Positions 25,986-38,064 of a stretch of DNA of 64,000 bases are shown in pieces. Under the pieces are notes generated by a model that had not been told where the DNA came from, did not search any database, and saw only the letters and a list, made by a program, of their open reading frames with translations. Numbering within the stretch: position 1 is the first letter of the stretch; the number at the start of each line of letters is the position of its first letter. The DNA lies in the NCBI RefSeq assembly GCF_964340395.1, contig NC_135549.1, positions 16,595,842 to 16,659,841 on the forward strand. The letters are read 5' to 3'. The translations under genes were made by a program, and so were the position numbers. The stretch is from Glandiceps talaboti. Taxonomy: Eukaryota > Hemichordata > Enteropneusta > Spengelidae.

Positions 25986-26954
25986 CTGAAGACAGATAGC
26001 AAGAGTATTAGAAAGGCCTTTTTCAGTTAGTAACTACCAAAATACCATACTAACTTTGTGTGATTATCCTTACTTCACTTTTTTTTTTGAAAATAAGAAA
26101 TTTAGTCGGAGTTAAATTATGAACAAATCATATCCATTTGTACAAAATATGTACATACCATTAGAAGTCAAGTGGTGAGAAACCCTACAAACTTCATATA
26201 CATAGTGCAAGTAAATTTGCTGTGTCATAGAAAAAGAGAGATTTCTTAGCTGATTCTGTCATGCACAGGTGAAGGGTCATAGATGTACAGCTTAACCTAA
26301 TTTGAGTGTGTTTATTCTGTAAAATGGTTGTGTAACTAACAGCAAAACTTTGCCTTTTGTTGGAAAGTCTGATTGCTGTAAACTGTTAGGTGATTGCATG
26401 CTATCAGGACAATCAAACCCGGAAACTAACTTGGATAAGTTCTGGAAATATTTACTACTACAAGAATGTAAACAATAACAAACAGAACAACCACATGAGA
26501 TGCAGGTACTATATGGGTTTTCATATTGGCGAAGTGAGAACTAGCTAATGTTGGGTTAGCTCTGACAGTTTAGGCATTATGTGGATGCTCACTTTGGAAA
26601 TCTTTCAGATTAGAAGTGAGAACATGCACTTTTGGTCTGGATAAGTACACGTGTAGGCTCACTCAGATAATGAAAATGGTTGAGGCCAGAGCGAAATCTG
26701 AGAGAGTCTTTTACTGTCACATGTGAATTTGCTTCAACCAGACACTGTCCAGATACAATTGTTTTGCTGGTACAACTGTTGTACACTGACACTGACTTCA
26801 TCCAAGCTTGTGTGAATGGAACCATGAAGTGTTTGTCTTGGATAAAGAATTTGTCCAGACAGGAGTTTCCTTAATGTAAACCTGGTAGAATTTTGTCACC
26901 CTGGTGTGAAATGTTCATACCAGACTATTAAAAGTATACTACTGTACTTTGTGT

Positions 26955-27450
26955 GTGTTGTGTGAGAAACAGTGTATCTGATTGGTAGAAGATGAATCCT
27001 GGATGTGTGAGAAACCATGTATCTGATTGGTAGAAGATGAATCCTGGATGTGTGAGAAACCATGTATCTGATTGGTAGAAGATGAATCCTGGATGTGTGA
27101 CAAACAATGCATCTGATTGGTAGAAGATGAATCCTGGATGTGTGACAAACAATGCATCTGATTGGTAGAAGATGAATCCTGAATGTGTGACAAACAATTT
27201 ATCTGATTGGTAGCAAATAAATTCTGAATGTATGAGATACTGTAGCTGACTGGTAGAAGCATTCTTGCAAACCAGAGATGAATCCTGGATGTGTGAATAA
27301 CAATTGATCTGATTGGTAGAAGGTGAATCCTGAATGTGTGAGACACAATTATCTGATTGGTAGAAGATGATCCTGAATAAGAAAGTAACAATGTATCTGA
27401 TTGGTGGATGTGTGCTCTGCGAGAAACTGTATCTGATAGGTAGAAGAGGA
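26955..27450. repeat. 45-bp minisatellite, about 10-11 copies, decaying to the right
   Basis: Units share ATCTGATTGGTAGAAGATGA, ATCCTGGATGTGTGAGAAAC. The first five are almost identical and later ones diverge with indels. Open frames at 26928-27487 on the minus strand come from the period being a multiple of three. Confidence 0.92.
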
Positions 27451-27709
27451 ACCCTGGACCAGGTTTTTGACCTTGACCATTTGGCAACCTTTAATAATTT
27501 AGAGTAAGGTGTCTAGAGAGCCGGAAGAAAAAACAGACAAAATAAACATATTGTACAGTTTGAAGTACTTCTGCAGCATTGTTTGTTGAATGGTTCACTG
27601 ACATGAATGTGAAGTAGAACACAAGACAGAGCCATAACAAACATATCTGGGCAATACTCTAAGAAGGAGGTCAACTTCAATATCTACTAGTTTACATTGT
27701 ATCTAGATT

Positions 27710-28140
27710 AGGGAAGAGAATAAGTGATCAAGGTACTGAAGATATGGCCACAATGAGGTCCATGACTAGGCGGTTTTGGAAGGAGGAATAGGAGAGGGGC
27801 ATCACTGTAAGAGGTGCAGAGGGTGTAATATGAGAAGGACATGTAGGTGGGGAGGGAGTAATAGACGAGGGGCATGTGTAGGAGGGAGTAATAGGTGAGG
27901 GGTGTGTGTAGGAGGTGGGGAGGGAAGACTATGAGAGGCATAGGAGGTGGGGAAAAATAGGGTATATATATGAGGGGAGGGGATTGTAACCAAGGGAAAT
28001 TAGGAAGGGAGGAAGGGTTGGTTACACAACATGGGGGGGGGGGGGGTCATGAATGTTGATATTAGACCCTAAGGCCATTTATTAACAAATGGCATATTTT
28101 GAACTGTTTGGATCGAGATGGGGAGGGGGGGAGGGGGCGG
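27710..28140. repeat. Purine/G-rich degenerate repeat with G-runs
   Basis: Recurrent GGAGGTGGGGAGGGA, GAGGGGCATGTGTAGGAGG and TAATAGGTGAGGGG, a run of 13 or so G near 28034 and GGGGAGGGGGGGAGGGGGCGG near 28120. The G strand could form quadruplexes. Confidence 0.7.
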
Positions 28141-28254
28141 CTTTGATGAATATGGTACTTGATGGAGATAGGAGAGAGGCTTGACTGTGATCAATGTTTG
28201 TACACAATTCATGAATCTAACTTATATGTGACCATATTTCTATTTGGTTATCAA

Positions 28255-29190
28255 CATTTCAACCATTACTTTGACATGACAATACTTTCATTTATACCAT
28301 TACTTTGACATGACAGTACTTTCATTTATACCATTACATTGACATGACAGTACATTCATTTATACCATTACATTGACATGACAGTACTTTCATTTATACC
28401 ATTACTTTGATATGACAATACTTTCATTTATACCATTATATTGACATGACAATACTTTCAGTTATACCATTATATTGACATGACAGTACTTTCATTTATA
28501 CCATTACGTTGACATGACAATACTTTCATTTATACCATTACGTTGACATGACAATACTTTCATTTATACCATTACTTTGACATGACAATACTTTCATTTA
28601 TACCATTACATTGACATGACAATACTTTCATTTATACCATTACTTTGACATGACAGTACTTTCATTTATACCATTACATTGACATGACAATACTTTCATT
28701 TATACCATTACTTTGACGTGACAGTACTTTCATTTATACCATTACATTGACATGACAATACTTTCATTTATACCATTACTTTGACATGACAGTACTTTCA
28801 TTTACACCATTACTTTGACATGACAATACTTTCATTTATACCATTACATTGACATGACAATACTTTCATTTATACCATTACTTTGACAGGACAGTACTTT
28901 CATTTATACCATTATATCGACATGACTACTTTCATTTATACCATTACATTGACAGGACAGTACTTTCATTTATACCATTACTTTGACATGACAATACTTT
29001 CATTTATACCATTACATTGACATGACAATACTTTCATTTATACCATTACTTTGACATGACAGTACTTTCATTTATACCATTACTTTGACATGACAATACT
29101 TTCATTTCAACCATTACTTTGACATGACAGTACTTTCATTTATACCATTACTTTGACATGACAGTACTTTCATTTATACCATTATATTTT
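28255..29190. repeat. 34-bp minisatellite, about 27 copies
   Basis: Units read TTTATACCATTACTTTGACA followed by TGACAGTACTTTCA, with two common variable sites (ACTTT/ACATT/ACGTT and CAGTAC/CAATAC). Confidence 0.95.
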
Positions 29191-29616
29191 TTTGAAGTCA
29201 CTGATACTATTATGTTACAACACTTCAGTTTTAAAATATTTTTCTTGACTTTTTGAATTCCTAATATAGATAACAATAGATTACTTTTATTTCATTTCAA
29301 AAAACAAAATCTTATCATTTGCTATTGAGGTATATGCATGCACTGTTTTAAAATGAAATAATCTCTGGCATGAGACTGGAGAATGAAAGCCTTTGGGCAA
29401 TACGCGTAGGAGTATAGGAAAACAAACATAATACAAAAAGAAAACAAAAATCTGTCAAAATATGGAGTCATTTGACTATAAAACTAGATACTATGTTTGA
29501 CAAACACTGCCAAGAGAAGGAAGCTATACATGTACTGTGTAGAGTACATACTACTACAAGCACTGTGCTGTTTAAGCCAACTTGACGCACCACTAATGCA
29601 CACAATATCTAGTGAC

Positions 29617-30002
29617 TACCGTGGCCGATAACGACAAACCGGTCTTCTAATTCAAGTGTCGGTCTTCTAGTTCAAAAAACCGGTCTTCTAATTCAAGTGT
29701 CGGTCTTCTAGTTCAAGTGTCGGTCTTCTAGTTCAAAAAACCGGTCTTCTAATTCAAGTGTCGGTCTTCTAGTTCAAATGTCGGTCTTCTAGTTCAAAAA
29801 TCGGTCTTCTAGTTCAAGTGTCGGTCTTCTAATTCAAGTGTCGGTCTTCTAGTTCAAGTGTCGGTCTTCTAGTTCAAGTGTCGGTCTTCTAACTCAAGTG
29901 TCGGTCTTCTAGTTCAAGTGTCGGTCTTCTAATTCAAGTGTCGGTCTTCTAGTTCAAGTGTCGGTCTTCTAACTCAAGTGTCGCGTCCGTCTTCTCAGTT
30001 TT
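29617..30002 (+). repeat. Left outer inverted-repeat arm (20-bp units)
   Basis: Tandem 20-bp units with a few 21-bp variants in which GTGTC is replaced by AAAAACC. The order of variants in the outermost 150 bp or so matches the right arm with about one mismatch, so the arms were made identical recently. Confidence 0.93.
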
Positions 30003-30328
30003 CTATACTATACTATACTATACTATACTATACTTTACTATACTACTAGTATATACTATACGATACTATACTATATACGATACTATACTATATACGATAC
30101 TATACTATATACTATACTATACGATACTATACTATATACTATACTATACCATACCATGCCATGCCATGCCATACCATACCATACCATACTATACTATACT
30201 ATACTATACTATACTATACTATACTATACTATACTATACTATACTATACTATACTATACTATATACTATACTATACCATACTATACTATACTATACTATA
30301 CTATACTATACTATACTAGACTATACTA
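30003..30328. repeat. (CTATA)n array, left inner arm
   Basis: Five-base units with occasional CGATA, CCATA and CCATG variants. The frame at 30166-30366 is a by-product. Confidence 0.93.
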
Positions 30329-30399
30329 GACCAATGGGATCTCATGTGATGATGTCCGGCTTTTGAGATATGTCTTACACTTGCACAACGTGTATCATC

Positions 30400-31090
30400 A
30401 CATCGTGGCATCAGAAACTACTGTAGTTCCTGAAAATTTGATACTAGTCACTTTAGACGTGGTATATATGTACACAAATATGTTGCAGTCTGACGCAATG
30501 CAGTAAGTTGTCAAAGCACTTGACTCGCCAGTTACACAAACAATCGACTGTAGCATTCCAAAACCATCTCCTAAAACTATTATGTGATTCTCACGAAAAA
30601 CATATTTAAATTTAATGGAGAATTCTACACACAAACATGTGTATGTAGCATTGGCTCTTAGGCATCACCCGAAATAGTCGACATAGCATTCCATGAACTG
30701 GAAAGTCGCATTATTGAAATCTATACGTCGAATAAATTATCACTCTGGACACGTTTCAGGGATGACGTTTTCATGATATTTTGTGGCACCCAAGTCGAAC
30801 TAAATAATCTGAGTGAAAAAATAAACCAAATACATCCAACTTTCAAAATTTCGTTGGAAAGCTCAAATACGGAAGTAACATATCTTTTCAATCCAAAAAT
30901 GTCAACGACACCAATAACACAAAGTATTGGATATCAAAACTCATTCCAATATTTACACAGGCAATCATGCCACCCAGACTCGGGTCCATTAAGGGTCAAA
31001 CGATCAGATAGATACGAACATGTTGTAACGAAGAAGAATTTCAAAGAAAGTGAAATTCTTCACCGGGAAACTGGCGAAAAGAGGCTATAA
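30400..31090 (+). pseudogene. Penelope-like element reverse transcriptase fragment, degenerate
   Basis: Conserved pieces of the Penelope/Neptune-type RT palm appear in order: VPENLILVTLDV (from 30426) with YTN; then, in another frame, FKFNGEFYTQTCVCSIGS, a TAG stop, ASPEIVDIAFHELE; RFRDDVFMIFCGTQ with the catalytic Asp pair; EKINQIHPTFK; SSNTEVTYL; and FQYLHRQSCHP. At least one frameshift lies between 30470 and 30600, and two or more stops plus missing sequence after TYL break it. The N-terminal part and the GIY-YIG endonuclease are absent. It lies between (CTATA)n stretches of one orientation, so it seems to interrupt the left inner arm of the foldback element. Confidence 0.8.
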
Positions 31091-31192
31091 TGAAACATAA
31101 ATAAATACTAGTAACTTGGGTCCACCATCATAATCCTGGCATCTCTATTTGATGAACAACACAAGTAAACTCTGGGCAAACAAATACGGGAA

Positions 31193-31877
31193 TAGTATAC
31201 TATACTATACTATACTATACTATACTATACTATACTATACTATACTATACTATACTATACTGTACTATAGTGTAGTATAGTATATAGTATAGTATATAGT
31301 GTATAGCATAGTATAGTATATAGTATATATTGTATAATATAGTATATAGTATATAATATAGTGTATAGTATAGTATAGTATAGTATAGTATAGCATAGTA
31401 TAGTATAGCATAGAATAGTATAATATAGTATAGTATAGTATAGTATTATTAGTATAGTATAGTATAGTATATCATATCATAGTATAGTATAGTATAGTAT
31501 AGTATAGTATAGTATAGTATAGTATAGTATAGTATAGTATAGTATAGCATAGAATAGTATAATATAGTATAGTATAAAGTATAGTATATAGTATAGTATA
31601 GTATAGTATAGTATTATTAGTATAGTATAGTATAGTATATCATATCATAGTATAGTATAGTATAGTATAGTATAGTATAGTATAGTATAGTATAGTATAG
31701 TATAGTATAGTATAGTATAGTATAGCATAGTATAGTATAGTATAGTATAGTATAGTATAGTATAGTATAGTATAGTATAGTATAGTATAAAGCATAGTAT
31801 AGTATAGTATAGTATAGTATAGTATAGTATAGTATAGTATAGTATAGTATAGTATAGTATAGTATAGTATAGTATAG
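31193..31877. repeat. (CTATA)n then (TATAG)n array, switching strand near 31268
   Basis: 31193-31262 runs in the same sense as the left array. After the switch point TACTGTACTATAGTGTAGTA the complement runs to the right outer arm. The switch is the true centre of the foldback palindrome. Confidence 0.9.
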
Positions 31878-32243
31878 AAAACTGAGAAGACGGACGCGAC
31901 ACTTGAACTAGAAGACCGACACTTGAACTAGAAGACCGACACTTGAATTAGAAGACCGACACTTGAACTAGAAGACCGACACTTGAATTAGAAGACCGAC
32001 ACTTGAACTAGAAGACCGACACTTGAGTTAGAAGACCGACACTTGAACTAGAAGACCGACACTTGAGTTAGAAGACCGACACTTGAACTAGAAGACCGAC
32101 ACTTGAATTAGAAGACCGGTTTTTTGAACTAGAAGACCGACACTTGAACTAGAAGACCGACACTTGAATTAGAAGACCGGTTTTTTGAACTGGAAGACCG
32201 ACACTTGAATTAGAAGACCGGTTTGTCGTTATCGGCCACGGTA
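31878..32243 (-). repeat. Right outer inverted-repeat arm (20-bp units)
   Basis: Reverse complement of the left arm; about 16 units, one or two fewer than the left. Confidence 0.93.
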
Positions 32244-33616
32244 AGTGACACATCAAAATTTCATGTTCCCCTATCTCTTACTATGTGTTGACTCACAAGA
32301 AATGCCAGTTTTTATCATTTTGACTCACAACACCAAAATTTGGCTATCATTAGAATGCACACCCAGTACAAGTGAGTGAACAATGTGGTAGTTGTACATG
32401 TATATCCTGACCCTGACACAATGCTGATGAGATGTCGTACGTCACCAAAAATTCGGGATTACTTTCCAAGAAATTTCTTTTGGTACATGTGGTAGAGTTA
32501 TAAGCTAGATCATGGATATACAAACAGACTTTTGGTATCTCTTAGATTTCAAGAAAGTACCAAATTATCATTTTAGTGTCTTTATAAACAACTTGTCAAT
32601 CATCTAGTTTATACTAAGAAGACTTCCAATTTTATGAGTAATGCCACACTATATAAATTTGTTGTTGTCATTAATAATTTACCTCACACCTTCTACAGGT
32701 ATAGTTGGGTATTTAGTTACTATCCAATGGTGAGCAGTTATACCCTCACAAGTAGTAACTCATCCCCCTTTCCGCCAGGGTTTATTTGAGGTTAATAACC
32801 CACATTTTCCTTTCCAGAGTTTAAACGAGGAACTAAATCTAAAACTGGAAGACGTCCTTTTACTTTCATTTCAGATACATGTGTGATGTACAGTTCATAA
32901 ATATGCTATAGCTTAGTGTGTATTTGCCAAGAAGTCCTATCTTTCTACCATATTTCTAAGCCTGCTCTGTACATGTAATGCCATAATCTTAGATCAGTAC
33001 TTGCAACACTTCATATGCGCACAGCTTATACTTATCTCAAGATAATTCACATCTTCATTATAGAACGTAAAATAGAAACCAGTTTACCTGAAACAGATCC
33101 TCACCTGACTCGGCAAAAATCTTTAACACTGCAACATTTTGTTCAAAAAATTACATATTTTATTCAGTTGACATGTAAATGTGCAGATCATCTGAGGATA
33201 AACTCATGCAACAATGTTGTTGAGATTTTTGTTGCACCAGATGATGAAATGTACCAAAGTTATAGTAAAGTTGGTCAGATGAATCATTCTGTTTCAGGTT
33301 AGTTGGCTTCTATAGTATAACAGCTTGGCTAGGCCAATGAATGTTCACAGATTCATAATATCAAATGAAAATTTCTATTGACAGAGTATTTCTTGAAAGT
33401 GAATCCCAAATTTCTGTGATGTGTTGGAGTATGAACTCCCCATGACGTTGGCTGACGAGATGTCAGCAAAATTTGTGATTCTTTTCTAAGAAACTTTTTG
33501 ACTATGAGTAGAAATTTTCATTTGTTAACAGTTTGGTCTGATGTACCATCATTTTGTTATCACAGTACTTATGTTGCCAACCCAACAAACCAGTCAGCAT
33601 CATGATTTACAGATTT

Positions 33617-33836
33617 AAATGGAAAACAATGAAAAGAAGTTTTTCAGTGTCCAATCCAGATATCTCGACATCAACAAGCATCACAATTTAAGAACATACA
33701 TGGAAAACAATGGAACAGAAAGTTTTGAAGTGTTCTTACAGATGTCTCAACTAATAAATACATATACTAGTAGTATCACAATTTATGGACGTATATGGAA
33801 AACAATGGAAAGAAGTTTTGGAGTATTTTTTTACTG
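33617..33836. repeat. Degenerate tandem repeat, 3 copies of about 80 bp
   Basis: Three blocks share ATGGAAAACAATGGAA..AAGTTTT and a downstream CATCACAATTTAxGxACxTA. Confidence 0.6.
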
Positions 33837-34589
33837 ATGTCAATGAACACATGTCGTCATTTAGTAACCATGCTGTATTTAACATTCCTCTCATGCTTTA
33901 TGATGGGGTGTCATCTCAACTAGTGATGAAAAGAACGTTTTGAATTTTTGCCAAAATTTCTTTCAAAATATCCATAAAATGTATGACCTTATTGTTTCTG
34001 TTCAAGAATTATCTATATGTATATATGATCAGCTACATTTCTGATGTTGATATATTTGCAGTGTGATGCAACAGTATGGCATCTTAAATTCTTACTTTCC
34101 TTTCTCCTAAAAGACTCCTACAGATATTAAAATGAAATTATTCCGATTAAAATGCTATCATTTCGATACATCAGTGTATCATTGTTTTCAGTTGACATGA
34201 TTCATCAATTGGGAATTCAGTAGAAAGTGAAAACAGGTTCTATTTATAACTTGGAAGTGGTGATTTATAAACTAAAACTGTTCCTAAATAACAGATTGTA
34301 TTTTTAGTTTATTGGTTTTTGTCAACAGCTGTGATGTGCTAACTGTAAAATTGACCTGTGATTTCTTTACACCAATGCTTTTGGAAGATCATGTAGAATA
34401 AGTTCGATGTACAATATTCACAGTTAAGATCCAAAACTTATAAAAGTCTACAAATTAATTTTTGTCAATTAATCATTTCTCTTAATTAACAATATTTGAA
34501 TGACATCAACCATCAAATACAAAGCTAAAACTGATCTAAGGTACACAGATTTTAAACTGGATTCAGACAAGGACCTCTCAAGTTCAAAA

Positions 34590-34672
34590 ACAACATAATG
34601 TGTGTGTGTGGGTTTGTTTTTTTTTTGGGGGGAGGGGTACAATGATCACTTTGAATGGGGGGGGGGGGGGTT
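34590..34672. repeat. TG, T and G homopolymer-rich stretch
   Basis: (TG)n followed by T10, G-rich sequence and a run of about 14 G near 34658-34671. Confidence 0.8.
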
Positions 34673-34934
34673 TACAATAAATACCCACAAATATAAAGAA
34701 CAAATGATAATACCATGACTGTGAAAGTGTAATTGTGCCACTTTTTATTTTACAGACCAAAAAGTTACTTCGAATAATTTACATTTTAGACTAATTTTCC
34801 TGTTTATAAAAGTGAAATGTAGAAATTACCCTGCACTGTGATACTGGAAATAATGACTGACTTTAATTATTCATGCTTGCATCTGTCATGTACATTAATT
34901 ATGTCACTGAAAATGACTGGATTTGCATACTACA

Positions 34935-35230
34935 TGCGTTGACACAACAAGAAGCTGTGATACAGTTTTGACACTTTGATATGGGGAATGTCATTGAAAA
35001 TTATACTTGATATCAAATGAGGGTTGAACACATGCACATTATCAATAAGCACATGGTTGATATCTATGAAGTGGCAATGAAATATTACTGAATTAGTACA
35101 CTTTGAGTTTGGATCACAAGAAGCATTTGGAAACACGCTCATCTGTTGCACTCTCTTGATAAGGGAAATGTCAATGAAAATTACTGAATTTGTACACTGC
35201 CGTGGTTGATATCATGAAGTGCATTTGACT
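34935..35230. repeat. Degenerate tandem duplication
   Basis: Blocks with GGGAATGTCATTGAAAATTA / GGAAATGTCAATGAAAATTA and GGTTGATATC..TGAAGTG recur at about 34985, 35055 and 35165. Confidence 0.5.
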
Positions 35231-35879
35231 CATGTCCATCACCAGTAGCACTTGTTTCATGTGGCGCAAGTCAAGCTGTGTATACTATATATATATTCAT
35301 TCTCCTTTCACTTTTCATTTGGAATTGGGTGTAACATAAACAAATTACTGACTCAACTGTAACACACTCATATTATATTCAAATAATGTGTTTTCTACTA
35401 ATGTAATGATCAATTTATATACAATTTATATATACTTTAGAACGTTGATGTGTTAACATACATTATGGATAAGATGTGTTGTCATCAGTGTTTGTCACTT
35501 AGGATCCTGCCTATGAAATAGAATATAGCCAATTTCATTTTTTTTTAACAGAATGCATCATTATAAGTATGGTATTGACTTTAAAAAGGTTTTTAATTCC
35601 CATATGGATTGAAATATTAGAGACTGACAGGAAGTATGTGTGGTTTACCTACACATAAATATACAACATCAATTAATCTGTCATAAATAACTTCCTGTAT
35701 TTCATTCACAGATTATTTGGTGTTAATGTATTATCCATTTCTCAAGAATAACTGAAGTGATTTCAATCAATATAAAATAAATTAAAATTAACACACCTTG
35801 CCCATTATGTGAAATTTTAACACAGAATCTTGTTTTGATTATTGGGCAGGTTTAATCTACCTAAGATTCCATTGTAATT

Positions 35880-36345
35880 TTACCAGGGTTCCCTTCCAAA
35901 AATTATGGTACAAGGTATGGGAATCTAGGCAAATTTTACCCGATTTCCATTCTCTGTTACTGGTGTTCTAATTCCTTCAAGCAAAAACACTGAGTTCCAT
36001 ACCAATATTACAGTACAAGATGTGAAAATTCTACACACACTTTATCTGGTTTCCCTCCTCTGTTACCAGGGTTCCCCACCAAAATTATGGTAGAAGGTAT
36101 GGGTATCTATGCAAATTTTACCAGATTTCCTACCTCTGTTACCATGGTTCCCCACCAAAATTATGGTACAAGGTATGGGAATCTATGCAAATTTTACCCG
36201 ATTTCCATTCTCTGTTACTGGGGTTCTAATTCCTTCAAGCAAAAACACTGAGTTCCATACCAATATTACAGTACAAGATGTGAAAATTCTACACACACTT
36301 TATCTGGTTTCCCTCCTCTGTTAATGGAGTCCCCAAGCCTTAGCA
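35880..36345 (-). repeat. Dispersed repeat family D1, inverted and internally amplified copy
   Basis: The right end GTCCCCAAGCCTTAGCAAAAA is the complement of the D1 start at 2737 and 52843. Internally the block GGTTCCCCACCAAAATTATG..ACCAGATTTCC repeats two to three times, and a longer unit (TTCTAATTCCTTCAAGCAAA through CTGGTTTCCCTCCTCTGTTA) is duplicated about 270 bp apart. Confidence 0.7.
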
Positions 36346-37240
36346 AAAAACGTTGAGGATCATGTTCCTCCTTTTTATCCTGTAATATCAAACGCTATTA
36401 ATAAGTGATGCTGAGAGGGAGAGAGGAAGTATTTTGTGGTCACAACAACCTTCACACCAAGGTCCCAGCTTCCTAATCTACCTATCATAACATAAATGTA
36501 AATAATTAACATCTACATATTAAATTTGTTCAGGAAGTATTAAGTGGTTTGATAGTCCCACATACAAACACATTCAACACTGTATGTAAATATTTCATAT
36601 TTGGCAGCTACAGGTTTTACAGAATGGAATGTTGGCACTCAGGTAAAGGACCATGTTTTAAATCAAGGTTCATCGCATTAGTGTTATCTTATCAATTGGA
36701 GCTATAACTTATATAAGGCTTACAACAGGATCATTCTTTCATTCTGGATCAACTTTTTCTAAAACTCTGCCAGAAAACTGTTTTTCATTCCTAAATTTTA
36801 ATCCTATTACAAAGGACACCTAAAACCAAATCTACATGTTCATAGTTATAAGCTAAGAATTGGATGTTTCCATCACGTTTTGAAATTGACAAGTTTGCTC
36901 TTTTTTCTTCCTTAAATTTCATATTTGTAACAAATGGTTTTGAAATGGATAAATCCAAATCCTGTTTGGAAAGTAAAGATAAACAACTGATTAAACTGGG
37001 AGGGGCAAAAATGTGTGTTAATTTGTTTAAGAAAGTGGTACTTTATATATACATGTATACAATAACTTGTTTGTGCATGGTCAGTATTTAATGTGCAAAT
37101 CATATAGTTTGTCAATTTTGAATTGTAAACATGGAAGTTGACTGAAAAATAGTGAAATCTCAGTTCAACAGTGAAACAACACACGCATGCTTTCCCTTAA
37201 CAGCACAGACAGACATCTGTATGAATATTTAATTAGATAT

Positions 37241-37387
37241 TATTCCTCGATATTTTCCTTTATTCAGCCAAGGAAAATACTCATTACCCAAGGGTTTTGT
37301 CACTTTAGGTTGAAGATGAGAAGTGACAAAACCTTTACCTAAAGTCATCAGCATTTTTGGGCTGAATGAATAAAAATATTGGGAATT
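37241..37387. mobile_element. MITE-like palindrome, family M1, second copy
   Basis: Outer arms TATTCCTCGATATTTTCC and the complement of AAAAATATTGGGAATTT; inner arms around GGGTTTTGTCACTT / AAGTGACAAAACC; both ends include TTCAGCC. Its layout equals 23479-23600. Confidence 0.7.
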
Positions 37388-37918
37388 TATATCGTGTACA
37401 GTAATTACCTTCCAATGATCTGACCATATTTGGAGCTATGCAGAACAAATTATGTGGACATGTGCTGTCGTTAGCAGAGTGACTAGGGTGGAAACTGCCA
37501 TTTTCTTTGGGTCAAATGTTTCAACTTGGCTTGCATGTGATAAATAACAATTCTAATTACTTGTATAACAGTGTATTATATTTATTACCTATCAAAATCT
37601 TCATACCCCTGATTTTGTTTTCTGCAGCTGTCAAGTTTAAGACCTGGAGTTACTACTAGATGTCAAAATGCATTTTGTCATGAATTTTTTTTTAAAACTG
37701 CACAGGTGGAGTTATATGACACTGAGTTTATAATTAAATGAAGTTGTGGTGCTACAACTATAAATTTTTATTTTGTATTGTACTTTTAAAAAAGATTATT
37801 TCCAACATCGAAACCAAAATACTTGTGTTAAAGATCCTTAAAATTAAAGGAGCAAATTGCATTATATCATATCTGACAATATTTTCAAGTCATTTCATTC
37901 AGACCAATAACTTAAATC

Positions 37919-38064
37919 ACCTCATGAGGGCCAGCAGAAATGCATATGTATTAGATGAACAATGAATATTCATGACTCCTAACTGCTGATTACCTTCAGA
38001 TGAATAGTCATGAATATTTATGTTCATCTAACATATATGCATGCCTACTAAGTCCTATGAGGCA
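37919..38064. mobile_element. MITE-like palindrome containing GAATATTCATGAC
   Basis: The left arm (CCTCATGAGG..ATGCATATGTATTAGATG..GAATATTCATGACT) pairs with the right arm ending CCTACTAAGTCCTATGAGG. The core and the GGACTTAG block recur in the 58712 element. Confidence 0.65.

Larger units (their letters stand above)
29617..32243. mobile_element. Foldback transposon with minisatellite inverted repeats and 6-bp TSD
   Basis: A 2627-bp unit whose ends are TACCGTGGCCGATAACGAC and its exact reverse complement. It is flanked by the direct repeat AGTGAC (29611-29616 and 32244-32249), a target-site duplication. Each outer arm (29617-30002, 31878-32243) is about 16-18 tandem 20-bp units of the GGTCTTCTAGTTCAAGTGTC type, capped inside by CGCGTCCGTCTTCTCAG. 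Inside that the arms continue as (CTATA)n on the left and (TATAG)n on the right. Foldback elements (FB/Galileo in flies, TU in sea urchin) have this plan of repeat-built long inverted repeats. No transposase is encoded, so it is non-autonomous. The 6-bp TSD does not match FB (9), Galileo (7) or TU (8), so the driving transposase family is open. Confidence 0.88.

Noticed and set aside
26928-27487. Repeat protein of 89-182 residues on the minus strand
   Set aside because: By-product of the 45-bp minisatellite.
29617-30002. CRISPR-like array
   Set aside because: Units are contiguous 20-mers without unique spacers, in a eukaryotic intron, and mirrored at the other end of a transposon.
31645-31902. 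Tyr/Ile/Leu repeat protein
   Set aside because: Translation of the (TATAG)n array.
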